A DNA stretch of 6,959 nucleotides from the NCBI GenBank assembly GCA_023390485.1, contig JAEWCT010000168.1, forward strand, positions 1-6,959, read 5' to 3'. The translations under genes and the position numbers were made by a program. Source of the stretch: Pseudomonadota bacterium (GTDB taxonomy: Bacteria; Pseudomonadota; Alphaproteobacteria; Rhizobiales; Hyphomicrobiaceae). Numbering within the stretch: position 1 is the stretch's first letter; every line of letters starts with the position of its first letter. The notes under the pieces are model-generated. The model was not told where the DNA came from, did no database searches, and saw only the letters and a list, made by a program, of their open reading frames with translations. Below, piece after piece: positions 1-6,144 of this stretch.

Positions 1-415
1 GCTCCGTCCGCAATGCAAGACGCACGCGGTCGCCGAGCCCGGGATAGCCGCTGACGCCGCGGTTGAATCTCGGCGGCTTGCCTTCGCCCGCGCTGGTCAA
101 TTCGCCGACCATTCCGAGTTCCGCGATCCAGACTTCGCTGTCGCCTTCGCGCTGTGAGGGAACCGGAACGCTCAGCGCCGAAACGATGGCGAGGACGGTC
201 GTACGCCCGGTCTCGATGGCAAGCAGCGTGCCCATTTCGGGCCGCCCGTCGGGCGAGCGCGCACGCAGCTCGCCGGCACCGTCGAGCAGAACGATCGCCT
301 TCGATCCGGTGACCGAAACGATGCGCCCGATGGAGGCATTGGAGCCGCCGTTCAGTTGGTTCTGGTTGTGATTGCCTGACATTCCCATCCGGATCTCGGG
401 CTCATTCACTGCCAT
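1..415 (-). CDS. HerA/DUF87-family ATPase, N-terminal part (runs off left edge)
   Basis: An open minus-strand frame runs from an ATG at 415 to base 1 without a stop (138 codons), so only the N-terminus is present. Residues about 24-137 look like the HAS-barrel domain that precedes the RecA-like motor of HerA-type hexameric ATPases. There is a [15 protein letters not shown] start at about 30-44, and the signature [13 protein letters not shown] lies at 117-129. In that family the barrel is followed by a Walker A/B ATPase that pumps or remodels DNA, often with a NurA-type nuclease; neither the motor nor a nuclease is in view. The first ATG overlaps the upstream histidine-kinase gene by 14 bases, and an in-frame TAA lies shortly upstream of it. 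ATGs at 388 and 382 are alternatives, and none has a strong ribosome site. Seen: frame and motif. Family knowledge: HAS-barrel/HerA. The product name is an inference because the catalytic part is missing. Confidence 0.75.
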   Translation of the reverse strand, partial: MAVNEPEIRMGMSGNHNQNQLNGGSNASIGRIVSVTGSKAIVLLDGAGELRARSPDGRPEMGTLLAIETGRTTVLAIVSALSVPVPSQREGDSEVWIAELGMVGELTSAGEGKPPRFNRGVSGYPGLGDRVRLALRTE

Positions 416-1280
416 TGGAATTAATGGACTGGGTATCGACCGCGCTTACGCTGTTCCGGCCGGGAAGGTTGATGACGACCTCGGTGCCCGTACCCTTGCT
501 CGAACGGAGCTCGACCGAGCCCCCATGCAGCTCGACGAGCGCTTTGGCGATCGGCAATCCGAGGCCTGCGCCCTCGCGCCAGCGCGAACGGCCGCCGTCC
601 ACCTGTCCGAAGGGGGTCATCGCGATTTTGATTTCTTCGTCCGTCATTCCGACGCCGCTGTCGCGGATGGCGATAATGACGCCGCCGTTGCTGGTTCGCC
701 GTGCACTGACGTCTACGGTGCCGTCCGCTGGCGTGAACTTCAGCGCGTTGGAAATGATGTTCATGAAGATCTGGCGCAGCTTCTCGGTGTCGCCTCGGAT
801 CGGCTGCAGATCGGGCGCTATTGCGAAGCGCAAATCGACGTGCGCTTCGGTGGCCATCATCCGGAACGCGCTGATGCTGGCGGCGAGAATCTCGCCGACA
901 TTAACCTCGCGCGCATCGAGCGTATATTTTCCGCTCTGAATTTTAGAGATATCGAGAATATCGTTGATGACGGAGAGCAGCTGCCCCGCCGCATCCTGGA
1001 TGAGCGTCGCGTACTCGACGATCTCCTTGTCGGGCAGGCGCCGCAAGTGATGCTGCGTCAGAAGCTTCGAAAATCCGATGACGGTATTCAGTGGCGTCCT
1101 GAGTTCATGGCTCATATTGGCGATGAACTCGGATTTCACTTTACCGGCGAGTTCCGCCTCGATCCGTGCCGATTGCTCTGCAATGACCGCGCGATGACGC
1201 AATACGGCATCGCTCAAAAGCGTGGCATACTCATTCATCAAGGAGTTGGATTTGGCGTTTCCAACTGATCCAAAAATCAT
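402..1280 (-). CDS. Short cytoplasmic sensor histidine kinase (HisKA + HATPase_c)
   Basis: This 292-residue protein is a two-component histidine kinase that autophosphorylates on a histidine and would pass the phosphate to a response regulator not in this window. The HisKA dimerisation domain (about 48-115) carries the H box [10 protein letters not shown] with phospho-acceptor His58. The HATPase_c domain (about 160-275) has the N box around Asn174/Asn178, the G1 box DSGVG at 207-211, the F-box-like TPFGQ at 222-226 and the G2 box GAGLGL at 237-242, so it looks catalytically intact. The first 47 residues have no membrane segment and no recognisable PAS, GAF or HAMP domain, so any input must come through a partner or the short N-terminal helix. 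The H-box wording resembles the PleC/DivJ/PdhS type of alphaproteobacteria. Met15 (1238) is an alternative start, and neither start has a clear Shine-Dalgarno sequence. Its 3' end overlaps the HerA-like gene, suggesting co-transcription. Confidence 0.93.
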   Translation of the reverse strand: MIFGSVGNAKSNSLMNEYATLLSDAVLRHRAVIAEQSARIEAELAGKVKSEFIANMSHELRTPLNTVIGFSKLLTQHHLRRLPDKEIVEYATLIQDAAGQLLSVINDILDISKIQSGKYTLDAREVNVGEILAASISAFRMMATEAHVDLRFAIAPDLQPIRGDTEKLRQIFMNIISNALKFTPADGTVDVSARRTSNGGVIIAIRDSGVGMTDEEIKIAMTPFGQVDGGRSRWREGAGLGLPIAKALVELHGGSVELRSSKGTGTEVVINLPGRNSVSAVDTQSINSNGSE

Positions 1281-1332
1281 AACGCGAAACCCAAGGCACA
1301 GCCTGTAGCGGATTCAATCTAGGGGCGAGTAG

Positions 1333-1347
1333 CTAACTCAAGGTTAA
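1333..1347 (-). promoter_or_regulatory. CtrA-like binding site upstream of histidine kinase
   Basis: On the minus strand the bases read TTAA-CCTTGAG-TTAG. This is one base away from the alphaproteobacterial CtrA consensus TTAA-N7-TTAA, and it lies 53-67 bases upstream of the kinase ATG at 1280. The spacing of seven is exact. A single near-match of eight defined bases can occur by chance, so this is only a candidate. It would fit a PleC/DivJ-like kinase under cell-cycle control. Confidence 0.3.
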
Positions 1348-1398
1348 TCCAAGAGCCGTGAAAACGACGGCGCGCCGCAGCAAATCGTCGGTCTTTTA

Positions 1399-1419
1399 GG
1401 AAAATTTCTTGGATTTTCC
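1399..1419. repeat. AT-rich inverted repeat (GGAAAAT-N7-ATTTTCC)
   Basis: A perfect 7-bp dyad: GGAAAAT at 1399-1405, a 7-base loop, and ATTTTCC at 1413-1419. It sits about 120 bases upstream of the histidine-kinase start. It could be an operator or a weak hairpin. The stem has only two G-C pairs and no U-run follows on either strand, so a terminator is unlikely. Confidence 0.4.
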
Positions 1420-1505
1420 GGCAGCTACAATTCGCGGTTGCGAAGTTTCCCAAGACGGGGGCGTCGGAAGCGCGCACCAGCGCGTCTCGCCGGGCGATCT
1501 CTTTC

Positions 1506-1525
1506 TCCCTCTGCGGGGAGAGGGA
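1506..1525. repeat. REP-like hairpin, possible tonB-operon terminator
   Basis: TCCCTCT at 1506-1512 pairs perfectly with AGAGGGA at 1519-1525 around a GCGGGG loop. The sequence lies about 50 bases beyond the tonB stop codon. It resembles the abundant 'ccctctcccc...gggagaggg' palindromes found between genes in Rhizobiales. No clean U-run follows on the minus strand, so a role as an intrinsic terminator or RNA-stabilising end is possible but unproven. Confidence 0.45.
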
Positions 1526-1573
1526 AGCCGCGCTTTGCCGGCGGCACAGGCCCTAATCAAATTCTGAAAAAAT

Positions 1574-2320
1574 TTAGCGCATTATGAATTTGAATGGCTG
1601 GGTAAACGCCAGCGGCTTGATGCTGATCTCCGGCGGGATAGGCGGAAACGGTGCCGCCCGGTCGAGGGCCGCGGTCGCCGCATCGTCCAAAAGCTTCGAA
1701 CCCGAGCTTGTGGCGACTTCCTTCGACAGCAGCTTGCCGTCGACGTCGACCGTGAATCTCATCACCACGGTACCGGCGACGGAAGACCGCGGATTGATCT
1801 TCGCCCGCTGCACGTGATCGTTGATCTGGCCGAGATAGCGGCCGAACGCCTTGGCATCGCCGCCTGCCGCTTGTCCAGTGGCTCGCACCTCTTGCACCCG
1901 GGCTGCGATCTCTGGCTGGTTGACCATTTGCGCGGTCTCGGGCGGAGGTGGCGGTGTATCCGGAGGTGGTGGAGGGTCTTCCGTCTTCACCGCTTCCGAC
2001 TGGACTTCGCTGGCGTCCGACGAGATGAGGTCACGAAGCTCGTCCGGCTTTTTCTCCTCCGGGGGCGGCGGAGGAGCGGCCTGCATGGCGATAACCTCGC
2101 GCTGCTCCTCTTGTTCTTCCGCGGCTTGACCGCTCTGCGTGGTCTCACTTGGCTCGGCGCCCTGGACCAGCATGACGTCCATGCCCTTGCCGAGATCGAG
2201 AGCGGCAATATTGGAATTCTGCAACTCCGGTAGCACGGCGTAGCCGATCGTCCCGTGAACGACCACGGACAGCAGAACAGCAATCGCTCGCAATGCATTC
2301 ATTCCGGCGGCCTTCGGCAT
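1574..2320 (-). CDS. tonB: TonB family energy-transducing protein
   Basis: TonB spans the periplasm and couples the ExbB-ExbD proton motor in the inner membrane to TonB-dependent outer-membrane receptors. The 248-residue product has the expected order. A single N-terminal membrane anchor (about 11-30) contains Ser18 and His22 in the SxxxH spacing needed for ExbB-ExbD coupling. A Pro/Glu-rich spacer follows (about 55-135) with three runs of five prolines (83-87, 116-120, 123-127). The TonB C-terminal domain (about 160-245) contains GTVVMRFTVDVDGKL at 183-197 and ends in a Pro-rich PFPPIPPE stretch. The start at 2320 shares one base with the exbD stop (TGATG), which suggests translational coupling. 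Met7 (2302), with AAGG eight bases upstream, is an alternative start. It is the last gene of the operon. Which receptors it serves (iron siderophore, haem, B12 or another substrate) cannot be told here. Confidence 0.95.
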   Translation of the reverse strand: MPKAAGMNALRAIAVLLSVVVHGTIGYAVLPELQNSNIAALDLGKGMDVMLVQGAEPSETTQSGQAAEEQEEQREVIAMQAAPPPPPEEKKPDELRDLISSDASEVQSEAVKTEDPPPPPDTPPPPPETAQMVNQPEIAARVQEVRATGQAAGGDAKAFGRYLGQINDHVQRAKINPRSSVAGTVVMRFTVDVDGKLLSKEVATSSGSKLLDDAATAALDRAAPFPPIPPEISIKPLAFTQPFKFIMR

Positions 2321-2769
2321 CAGTTCTTCGCAGTCGCTCCTGATGGCGACGGTTGCGACAGCAGCGAGACACGGGCGAAACCCGACTCTCCAACCCGTCC
2401 CAACAGCTCCATCACGTCGCCATAAGCAATCTTCCTGTCGGCGCGGACATAGACGATGCCGTCACCCTCGCTCGACTTGATCTGCATGAGACGGGAAACG
2501 AGCGACTCGCGGGTCACTTCCTCGTCACGGATGTACAGCTTGCCGTCCGGCGCCAGCGAAACGACCATTGGCTTTTTCTGCGACCCGAGCTTCGAGGCAG
2601 ACGTCTTTGGCAGATCGAGGGGCACGCCCTGCACCATCAACGGCGCCGCGACCATGAAGATGATCAGCAGCACGAGCATCACGTCGACGAACGGGGTGAC
2701 GTTGATCTCGGCGAGAGGTTTGTAGGTATCGCCGTCTTCGCCGGACGAACTGCCAACGGACATTCCCAT
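2320..2769 (-). CDS. exbD: ExbD/TolR family proton-channel subunit
   Basis: This 149-residue protein is the ExbD partner of the TonB motor. It has a short cytoplasmic N-terminus, one membrane helix (about 24-43) and a periplasmic domain. The motif [17 protein letters not shown] contains Asp29, the position of the proton-carrying aspartate of ExbD/TolR. The periplasmic part (about 65-140) shows the usual [27 protein letters not shown] and [11 protein letters not shown] segments, then an Ala/Ser-rich tail. The start ATG shares a base with the exbB stop (TAATG). A GAGGG ribosome site lies nine bases upstream, supporting 2769 as the start; Met3 is a minor alternative. Order and overlap place it in one motor operon with exbB and tonB. 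TolR is less likely because a TonB gene follows and no tolA, tolB or pal is present. Confidence 0.95.
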   Translation of the reverse strand: MGMSVGSSSGEDGDTYKPLAEINVTPFVDVMLVLLIIFMVAAPLMVQGVPLDLPKTSASKLGSQKKPMVVSLAPDGKLYIRDEEVTRESLVSRLMQIKSSEGDGIVYVRADRKIAYGDVMELLGRVGESGFARVSLLSQPSPSGATAKN

Positions 2770-3431
2770 TAGTTCACACCCTCAACGCCACGACGGGAAA
2801 GCGTCCGCGCCAGATTGACGATGGCAGGCGTAACGCGTTCCGACGCACGCCCGAGCGCGACCGTGATCTGGTTGTAGAAAATGACGGCCGGGATAGCGGC
2901 AGCAAGACCGATGGCCGTTGCGAACAAGGCTTCGGCAATGCCGGGCGCAACGACGGCCAAGCTCGTGTCTTTCTGCTGCGCGATGGCCGTGAACGAATTC
3001 ATGATGCCCCAGACGGTTCCGAACAATCCGATGAACGGCGCGGCCGATCCGAGCGTCGCGAGAAACGGCAACCCCTGTTCGATGCTCTTCAGCTTGCGCT
3101 TGACGGCGGCACGCATGGCGACTTCGAGACGGTCGCGCACTTCGCCCGACGAAGCGTCTGAATTTTCTGCCCACTCCGTACGGGCGGCATCACCCACGGC
3201 GCCGACCAGGCTGCTCGCGCGGCCCGCCGGGAGATTGGCCGAGGCGCTGCTTTTCTCGAGAGTGCGGATCTCGCGATTGACCAGCCACACGCGAATGAAC
3301 TTTTCGAACGCCAAGGCCCAGCACACGACAGAGGCCAGCAACAGCCCGATGATGATGCACTTCACAACGATATCGGCATGTTGGAAGAGGCCGAGGATCG
3401 ACAAATCTCTTCCGGTAATTTCTTCAGTCAT
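2769..3431 (-). CDS. exbB: ExbB/TolQ/MotA family motor protein
   Basis: This 220-residue inner-membrane protein would form the pentameric ring around ExbD that converts proton flow into TonB movement. Three membrane helices are visible at about 21-42, 124-147 and 165-187, with the large cytoplasmic loop between the first two. The core motif [13 protein letters not shown] (135-147) and the third-helix motif [13 protein letters not shown] (164-176) are intact. Thr139, Glu167 and Thr172 have the same spacing as Thr148, Glu176 and Thr181 of E. coli ExbB, the polar residues of the proton path. It lacks the long N-terminal extension of some alphaproteobacterial ExbB proteins. A GGTGA ribosome site lies seven bases before the ATG. 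The stop overlaps the exbD start by one base, and the preceding secreted-protein gene ends 15 bases upstream. The downstream tonB favours ExbB over TolQ. Confidence 0.94.
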   Translation of the reverse strand: MTEEITGRDLSILGLFQHADIVVKCIIIGLLLASVVCWALAFEKFIRVWLVNREIRTLEKSSASANLPAGRASSLVGAVGDAARTEWAENSDASSGEVRDRLEVAMRAAVKRKLKSIEQGLPFLATLGSAAPFIGLFGTVWGIMNSFTAIAQQKDTSLAVVAPGIAEALFATAIGLAAAIPAVIFYNQITVALGRASERVTPAIVNLARTLSRRGVEGVN

Positions 3432-3446
3432 CAGGCGGTCACCGCA

Positions 3447-3905
3447 TTACTTTGAAAGTTGCACGTTCGTGAGTGAAGACGTCTTGAGGTTATCGAGGCA
3501 GCCGGAAACCGCACCGCCTTCAGCCTTGCATTCCATTACGTCGTTGATGAGGAGCGAGCCGATTTTATCGCACTGGATTCCGTCGATCTCGAAGAGCTTC
3601 ACGGATTTCTTCTTGGGCTTGAGCGGCGCCAGATCGATGGAAAAGCGCTTGCCGATAACGCCGTCTGTCTGAAACAGAACGAGATCAATCTTGAACGACT
3701 GATAGGTCGTTTCGCCGGGATTATTGACGACCATATAGGCTCGGCAGCCCTTCTCCGAGGCCTCGAGCTTGTTCAATTCTACGTGTGTCCCGGATGTCGG
3801 GGCAGCCGGCGTTTGCGCAGGATCAGCAACAACCTGGTTCGCGAAAGCACCGATCGGCAAGGCGAGCGCACAAGCCAGCCAGGAACGTTTGGAAGTTCTG
3901 ATCAC
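3447..3905 (-). CDS. Secreted Cys-rich protein, first gene of exbB-exbD-tonB operon
   Basis: This is a conserved-looking 152-residue protein of unknown function. I recall similar small exported proteins ('Tat pathway signal sequence domain protein') beside exbB in Rhizobiales, but no function. Residues 1-27 form a signal peptide: a basic start (RTSKR), a hydrophobic core WLACALALPIGAFA, and likely cleavage after AFA (23) or VVA (27). There is only a KR pair rather than a twin arginine, so Sec export is as likely as Tat. The mature part has four cysteines (54, 112, 126, 136), enough for two disulfides. It shows a GCRAYMVVNN segment, a basic KPKKK patch at 96-100 and no membrane helix, so it should be a soluble periplasmic domain. 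The start is GTG at 3905, with AAGG seven bases upstream. It ends 15 bases before exbB and is probably co-transcribed, suggesting an accessory role for the TonB motor or its substrate. Confidence 0.85.
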   Translation of the reverse strand: MIRTSKRSWLACALALPIGAFANQVVADPAQTPAAPTSGTHVELNKLEASEKGCRAYMVVNNPGETTYQSFKIDLVLFQTDGVIGKRFSIDLAPLKPKKKSVKLFEIDGIQCDKIGSLLINDVMECKAEGGAVSGCLDNLKTSSLTNVQLSK

Positions 3906-4029
3906 GCGATGACCTTTTTCTTATCGAAAGGATGTCGGATTTCCGAAACGCGTGTAGCGACTTTGGCCGCCGGTTGCCAGTGTGAAATTCGTAAGATTAG
4001 AAGGTTGAGTTCGGCCCGTGGGATTTTGA

Positions 4030-4046
4030 TTTAGAACAGTTTTCAG
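4030..4046. promoter_or_regulatory. Candidate Irr (ICE-type) iron-response box
   Basis: The bases TTTAGAA-CAG-TTTTCAG match the alphaproteobacterial Irr/ICE consensus TTTAGAA-N3-TTCTAAA at 7 of 7 positions in the left half and 4 of 7 in the right. The site lies about 125 bases upstream of the operon's first start codon, where an iron-dependent regulator of TonB uptake genes would be expected. The imperfect right half makes this tentative. No TGA-N9-TCA (RirA-type) spacing is present at this site. Confidence 0.35.
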
Positions 4047-4102
4047 GTGCCGCCAAACGACAATCCGAGTACTGGATTTTCGCAATCGCAGCGCATCGAG
4101 AA

Positions 4103-4126
4103 TTTTTCCTGAGCAGACGGGAAAAA
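4103..4126. terminator. AT-rich inverted repeat, possible terminator
   Basis: TTTTTCC at 4103-4109 pairs perfectly with GGAAAAA at 4120-4126 across a 10-base loop. It lies about 100 bases beyond the stop of the polysaccharide co-polymerase gene, in the gap before the TonB operon. The stem has only two G-C pairs and the loop is large, so it would be a weak terminator. It might instead be a regulatory dyad. Confidence 0.3.
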
Positions 4127-4226
4127 CTTCCTAAAACCAGAATTTCATCACCCACTGCGGAAGGTCGTTTTGCGCGCTCTAATCGGCCGCCAATCCATTT
4201 CGGATAGTTGTGGTGCTGATGCAATA

Positions 4227-5870
4227 TCAGGCAGCGCGCTCGATTGTCGATATGCGGGCAGCTCGGCGGATTTCGTCGAAGATCGCGGCGAAGCTCATGA
4301 TGCCGGTGGCCTGATCCTCGGCGACATCCGTCAGCACCGCGCCGACGACTTTCTTCTGATTGGCCTCGAGCAGCGTCAGCGCCTTTCGTGCGAGCGATTG
4401 CGGTGTCCGGTGCCAGGCGGTCAGAAACACGATGTCGTCGGCAAGTTCCGCAAGCACGCGCGCGTCCGAAATCGGCAGCAACGGCGGCGCCGAGAGCACG
4501 ATGATCGGGAAGCGCGATTTGAGGCCGGCGATCGCGCCCGAAAATTCCAGAGAGCGGATGGCGGTCGGCACCGCAAGAGGAATTGGTGCAGGTCCGGATG
4601 CGGGCAAGAAATGCAGCCCCGTGAGGCAATCGCGCAGAATTGCATCTTCGATTGGCGCCCGTGCCGCGATCTGATTGAGAAGCCCGCCGGAAATCTGCGG
4701 CGTCAGCTCGCGCGTCAGGCCCTTGCCGCGAAAATCGCAATCGACGAGGAGCGTCTGCAGAGACGAGACGGCGAAATAGTGCGCGATGTTCGACGCGAAA
4801 ATTTCCGAGCCTTCGTCAGGCAACGCCGACGCGACCAAAATCACGCGCCCAGTCTCATGCGCAGTATCTTCGCTTTTCCGCTGTCCGAGTTCGTTGCAGA
4901 CCTTGCGAACCGCGTCGGCGTAAATGCCCTGGGGCTCGGCGACGATCATCCGCGCGCCGCGGGCGCTGGCTAACGGATCGCTCGGCGGCGCCATCGCCGG
5001 AATGGAGATCATGTGCGGACAGGCGAGCGTCTTCTCGACCTTTCGCGTGCGCAGCAGCGCTTCGCGTTCGAGCCATAGCGCAAGCAGGATGGTGAGCAGC
5101 AGCGCCGATCCGCCGGTGATCGCGACGATGCGGATGCGCTTCGGCCCTTGAGCGCGAGCGGGTGGACCCGCCATGGTGACAATGCGTGGACCCGCGAAGG
5201 TCACAGCCGAGCCGTACTTCTCGACCAGCGATGAAAACATCCGCTCCGAAGCGGTGAGTTCACCCGGCTTGCGCACGGCCACGGCGGCTTTCGCAATAGG
5301 CGATGGTCTCTGCGCGAGAAATTGGTTTGCGATGGCATTGGCGATCCGCGCAGACTTTGCGCCATCGGCCGACGTGAAGTGCACGTAGACGAGAAACGTG
5401 CTGCGTACGCGGCTGACGTTGAGCTTATTCAAAATCGCCGCGCGAAGGTCTTCCCCTGGAGCCGGACTGCGGAAAAGCGCCATGACCCGCGAGAGCATCG
5501 ATCGCTGGTTGAACTCGGGATCGTCCGCAAGATGCAGCTCGGCGGCGACGGCATCGAGGATCGACGCCGATCGCAGGAATTCCATTTGCGTCTCGATCTC
5601 CTTCCGCTCGGCTTCTGAAGCGAGCGTATCGGATAGAGACGCGTCATCGACTTCGACAGCCGGGGTCGGATCCTTCCGCAGCGGATCCGTCTGGATCATG
5701 GCCGAGGCGGTATATCGATCGGGAATGACGGCGACGATGCCGGCAGCGATGAGGGCGGCGGCGATCGGCAAGCAGGTGACCGCCCTGGCGCGCTTGACGA
5801 CGGCCGAACGGGCACCCGAAAGCCCGAACCGGGTTCCTCGCTTTGCCGCAGATGCCGCTTGTTGGTCCAT
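4227..5870 (-). CDS. Wzz/BY-kinase fusion polysaccharide co-polymerase with degenerate kinase domain
   Basis: This 547-residue protein has the layout of exopolysaccharide chain-length/transport proteins. A cytoplasmic N-terminus precedes TM1 (about 31-50), a Wzz-type periplasmic domain (PDRYTASAMIQTDP at 50-63; helix ETQMEFLRSASILDAVAAEL at 93-112), TM2 (about 248-267) and a cytoplasmic CpsD/CapB-like P-loop domain (about 305-530). The periplasmic part, about 197 residues, is far shorter than in ExoP-like relatives and lacks the long coiled coil. The kinase half is degenerate: Walker A reads SALPDEGSE (348-356) with Ser355 in place of lysine, the Walker B position is Ser460 in VLSAPP instead of aspartate, and the ExxRxxR motif is D319-R322-C325. 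Walker A' LLVDCD (374-379) remains, and no tyrosines occur after residue 365. I infer a structural or regulatory protein without tyrosine-kinase activity. It stands alone, with no glycosyltransferases or wza in view. The start ATG at 5870 has only a weak ribosome site (GGGA, very close). Confidence 0.85.
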   Translation of the reverse strand: MDQQAASAAKRGTRFGLSGARSAVVKRARAVTCLPIAAALIAAGIVAVIPDRYTASAMIQTDPLRKDPTPAVEVDDASLSDTLASEAERKEIETQMEFLRSASILDAVAAELHLADDPEFNQRSMLSRVMALFRSPAPGEDLRAAILNKLNVSRVRSTFLVYVHFTSADGAKSARIANAIANQFLAQRPSPIAKAAVAVRKPGELTASERMFSSLVEKYGSAVTFAGPRIVTMAGPPARAQGPKRIRIVAITGGSALLLTILLALWLEREALLRTRKVEKTLACPHMISIPAMAPPSDPLASARGARMIVAEPQGIYADAVRKVCNELGQRKSEDTAHETGRVILVASALPDEGSEIFASNIAHYFAVSSLQTLLVDCDFRGKGLTRELTPQISGGLLNQIAARAPIEDAILRDCLTGLHFLPASGPAPIPLAVPTAIRSLEFSGAIAGLKSRFPIIVLSAPPLLPISDARVLAELADDIVFLTAWHRTPQSLARKALTLLEANQKKVVGAVLTDVAEDQATGIMSFAAIFDEIRRAARISTIERAA

Positions 5871-5882
5871 CGTCCCGTAAAG

Positions 5883-5896
5883 CCGGTGAAAACCGG
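5883..5896. repeat. Small hairpin just upstream of the 4227-5870 gene
   Basis: CCGGT at 5883-5887 pairs with ACCGG at 5892-5896 around a 4-base loop, ending 13 bases before the start codon at 5870. In the minus-strand transcript it would fold in the 5' leader close to the weak ribosome site. The stem is only five pairs. Confidence 0.3.
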
Positions 5897-6036
5897 TCGC
5901 CGAATGCGTTCGTCCGCGAGCCGCGAAAGCCGACTCACCCGGCCATTGTCAGGATCAATTATGAACAGGGCGTTTTTAGTTAACGTTTTCCGCGCCATGC
6001 GTGCATCAGCAACGATCCCGCGATACCTATCAAGAA

Positions 6037-6126
6037 CGTCATCCCGGCGAAGGCCGGGATCTGTCCAAGCCGAATGCTTGCAATGAACAGACATCTGGAC
6101 GGATCCCCGCCTACGCGCGGATGACG
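6037..6126. repeat. Paired-hairpin REP/REPIN-like intergenic element
   Basis: Two inverted 30-base arms (6037-6066 and 6097-6126) face each other across a 30-base spacer. The left arm starts CGTCATCCCGGC and the right arm ends GCGGATGACG. Each arm also folds on itself. On the left, ATCCCGGC (6041-6048) pairs perfectly with GCCGGGAT (6053-6060) around GAAG. On the right, ATCCCCGC (6103-6110) pairs with GCGCGGAT (6115-6122) around CTAC with one mismatch. This layout is typical of the 'cgtcatcccsgcgaaggcsgggat' elements dispersed between genes in many alphaproteobacteria, thought to be non-autonomous and mobilised by RAYT-type transposases; no such transposase is in the window. It begins 18 bases after the stop of the 6145-6534 gene and may act as its transcript end. 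Confidence 0.8.
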
Positions 6127-6144
6127 TGGGGAGTGGGTCCGGCG

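Larger units (their letters stand above)
1281..1573. other. Intergenic region between tonB 3' end and histidine-kinase 5' end
   Basis: There is no coding region here. It must hold the kinase promoter (minus strand) and the end of the tonB transcript. I can point to a CtrA-like site at 1333-1347, a 7-bp dyad at 1399-1419 and a hairpin at 1506-1525. The remainder, about 1420-1500, is GC-rich and shows nothing I recognise. Confidence 0.6.
3906..4226. other. Intergenic region upstream of the exbB-exbD-tonB operon
   Basis: About 320 bases without a convincing gene, between the 3' end of the polysaccharide co-polymerase gene and the operon start. It is more AT-rich than its flanks. It should hold the operon promoter (minus strand) and the end of the 4227-5870 transcript. 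Visible elements are an ICE-like box at 4030-4046 and an AT-rich dyad at 4103-4126. A loose promoter match on the minus strand, TTGGCG-N17-TAAATC, would place its -10 over the ICE-like box, but the -10 is poor. Confidence 0.6.

Noticed and set aside
372..1268. Long plus-strand open frame (298 codons)
   Set aside because: It lies opposite the histidine kinase, whose H, N, G1 and G2 motifs are unmistakable. The plus-strand translation shows no domain and arises from the GC-rich codon bias.
2881..3672. Plus-strand frame of 263 codons
   Set aside because: It runs antisense across exbB and the secreted-protein gene, both strongly supported. Its translation has no domain-like pattern.
3447..3905. 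Tat signal peptide in the secreted protein
   Set aside because: The N-terminus has KR, not a twin-arginine motif with consensus context, so Tat export cannot be claimed.
4170..4973. Plus-strand frame of 267 codons, and a minus-strand frame at 3997-4740
   Set aside because: Both overlap the polysaccharide co-polymerase in other frames, are very Arg-rich and show no recognisable motifs.
5942..5985. Possible promoter for the polysaccharide gene with CATAAT as -10 (minus strand)
   Set aside because: The only partner at 17-base spacing, ACGTTA, is a poor -35, so I did not list it as a feature.
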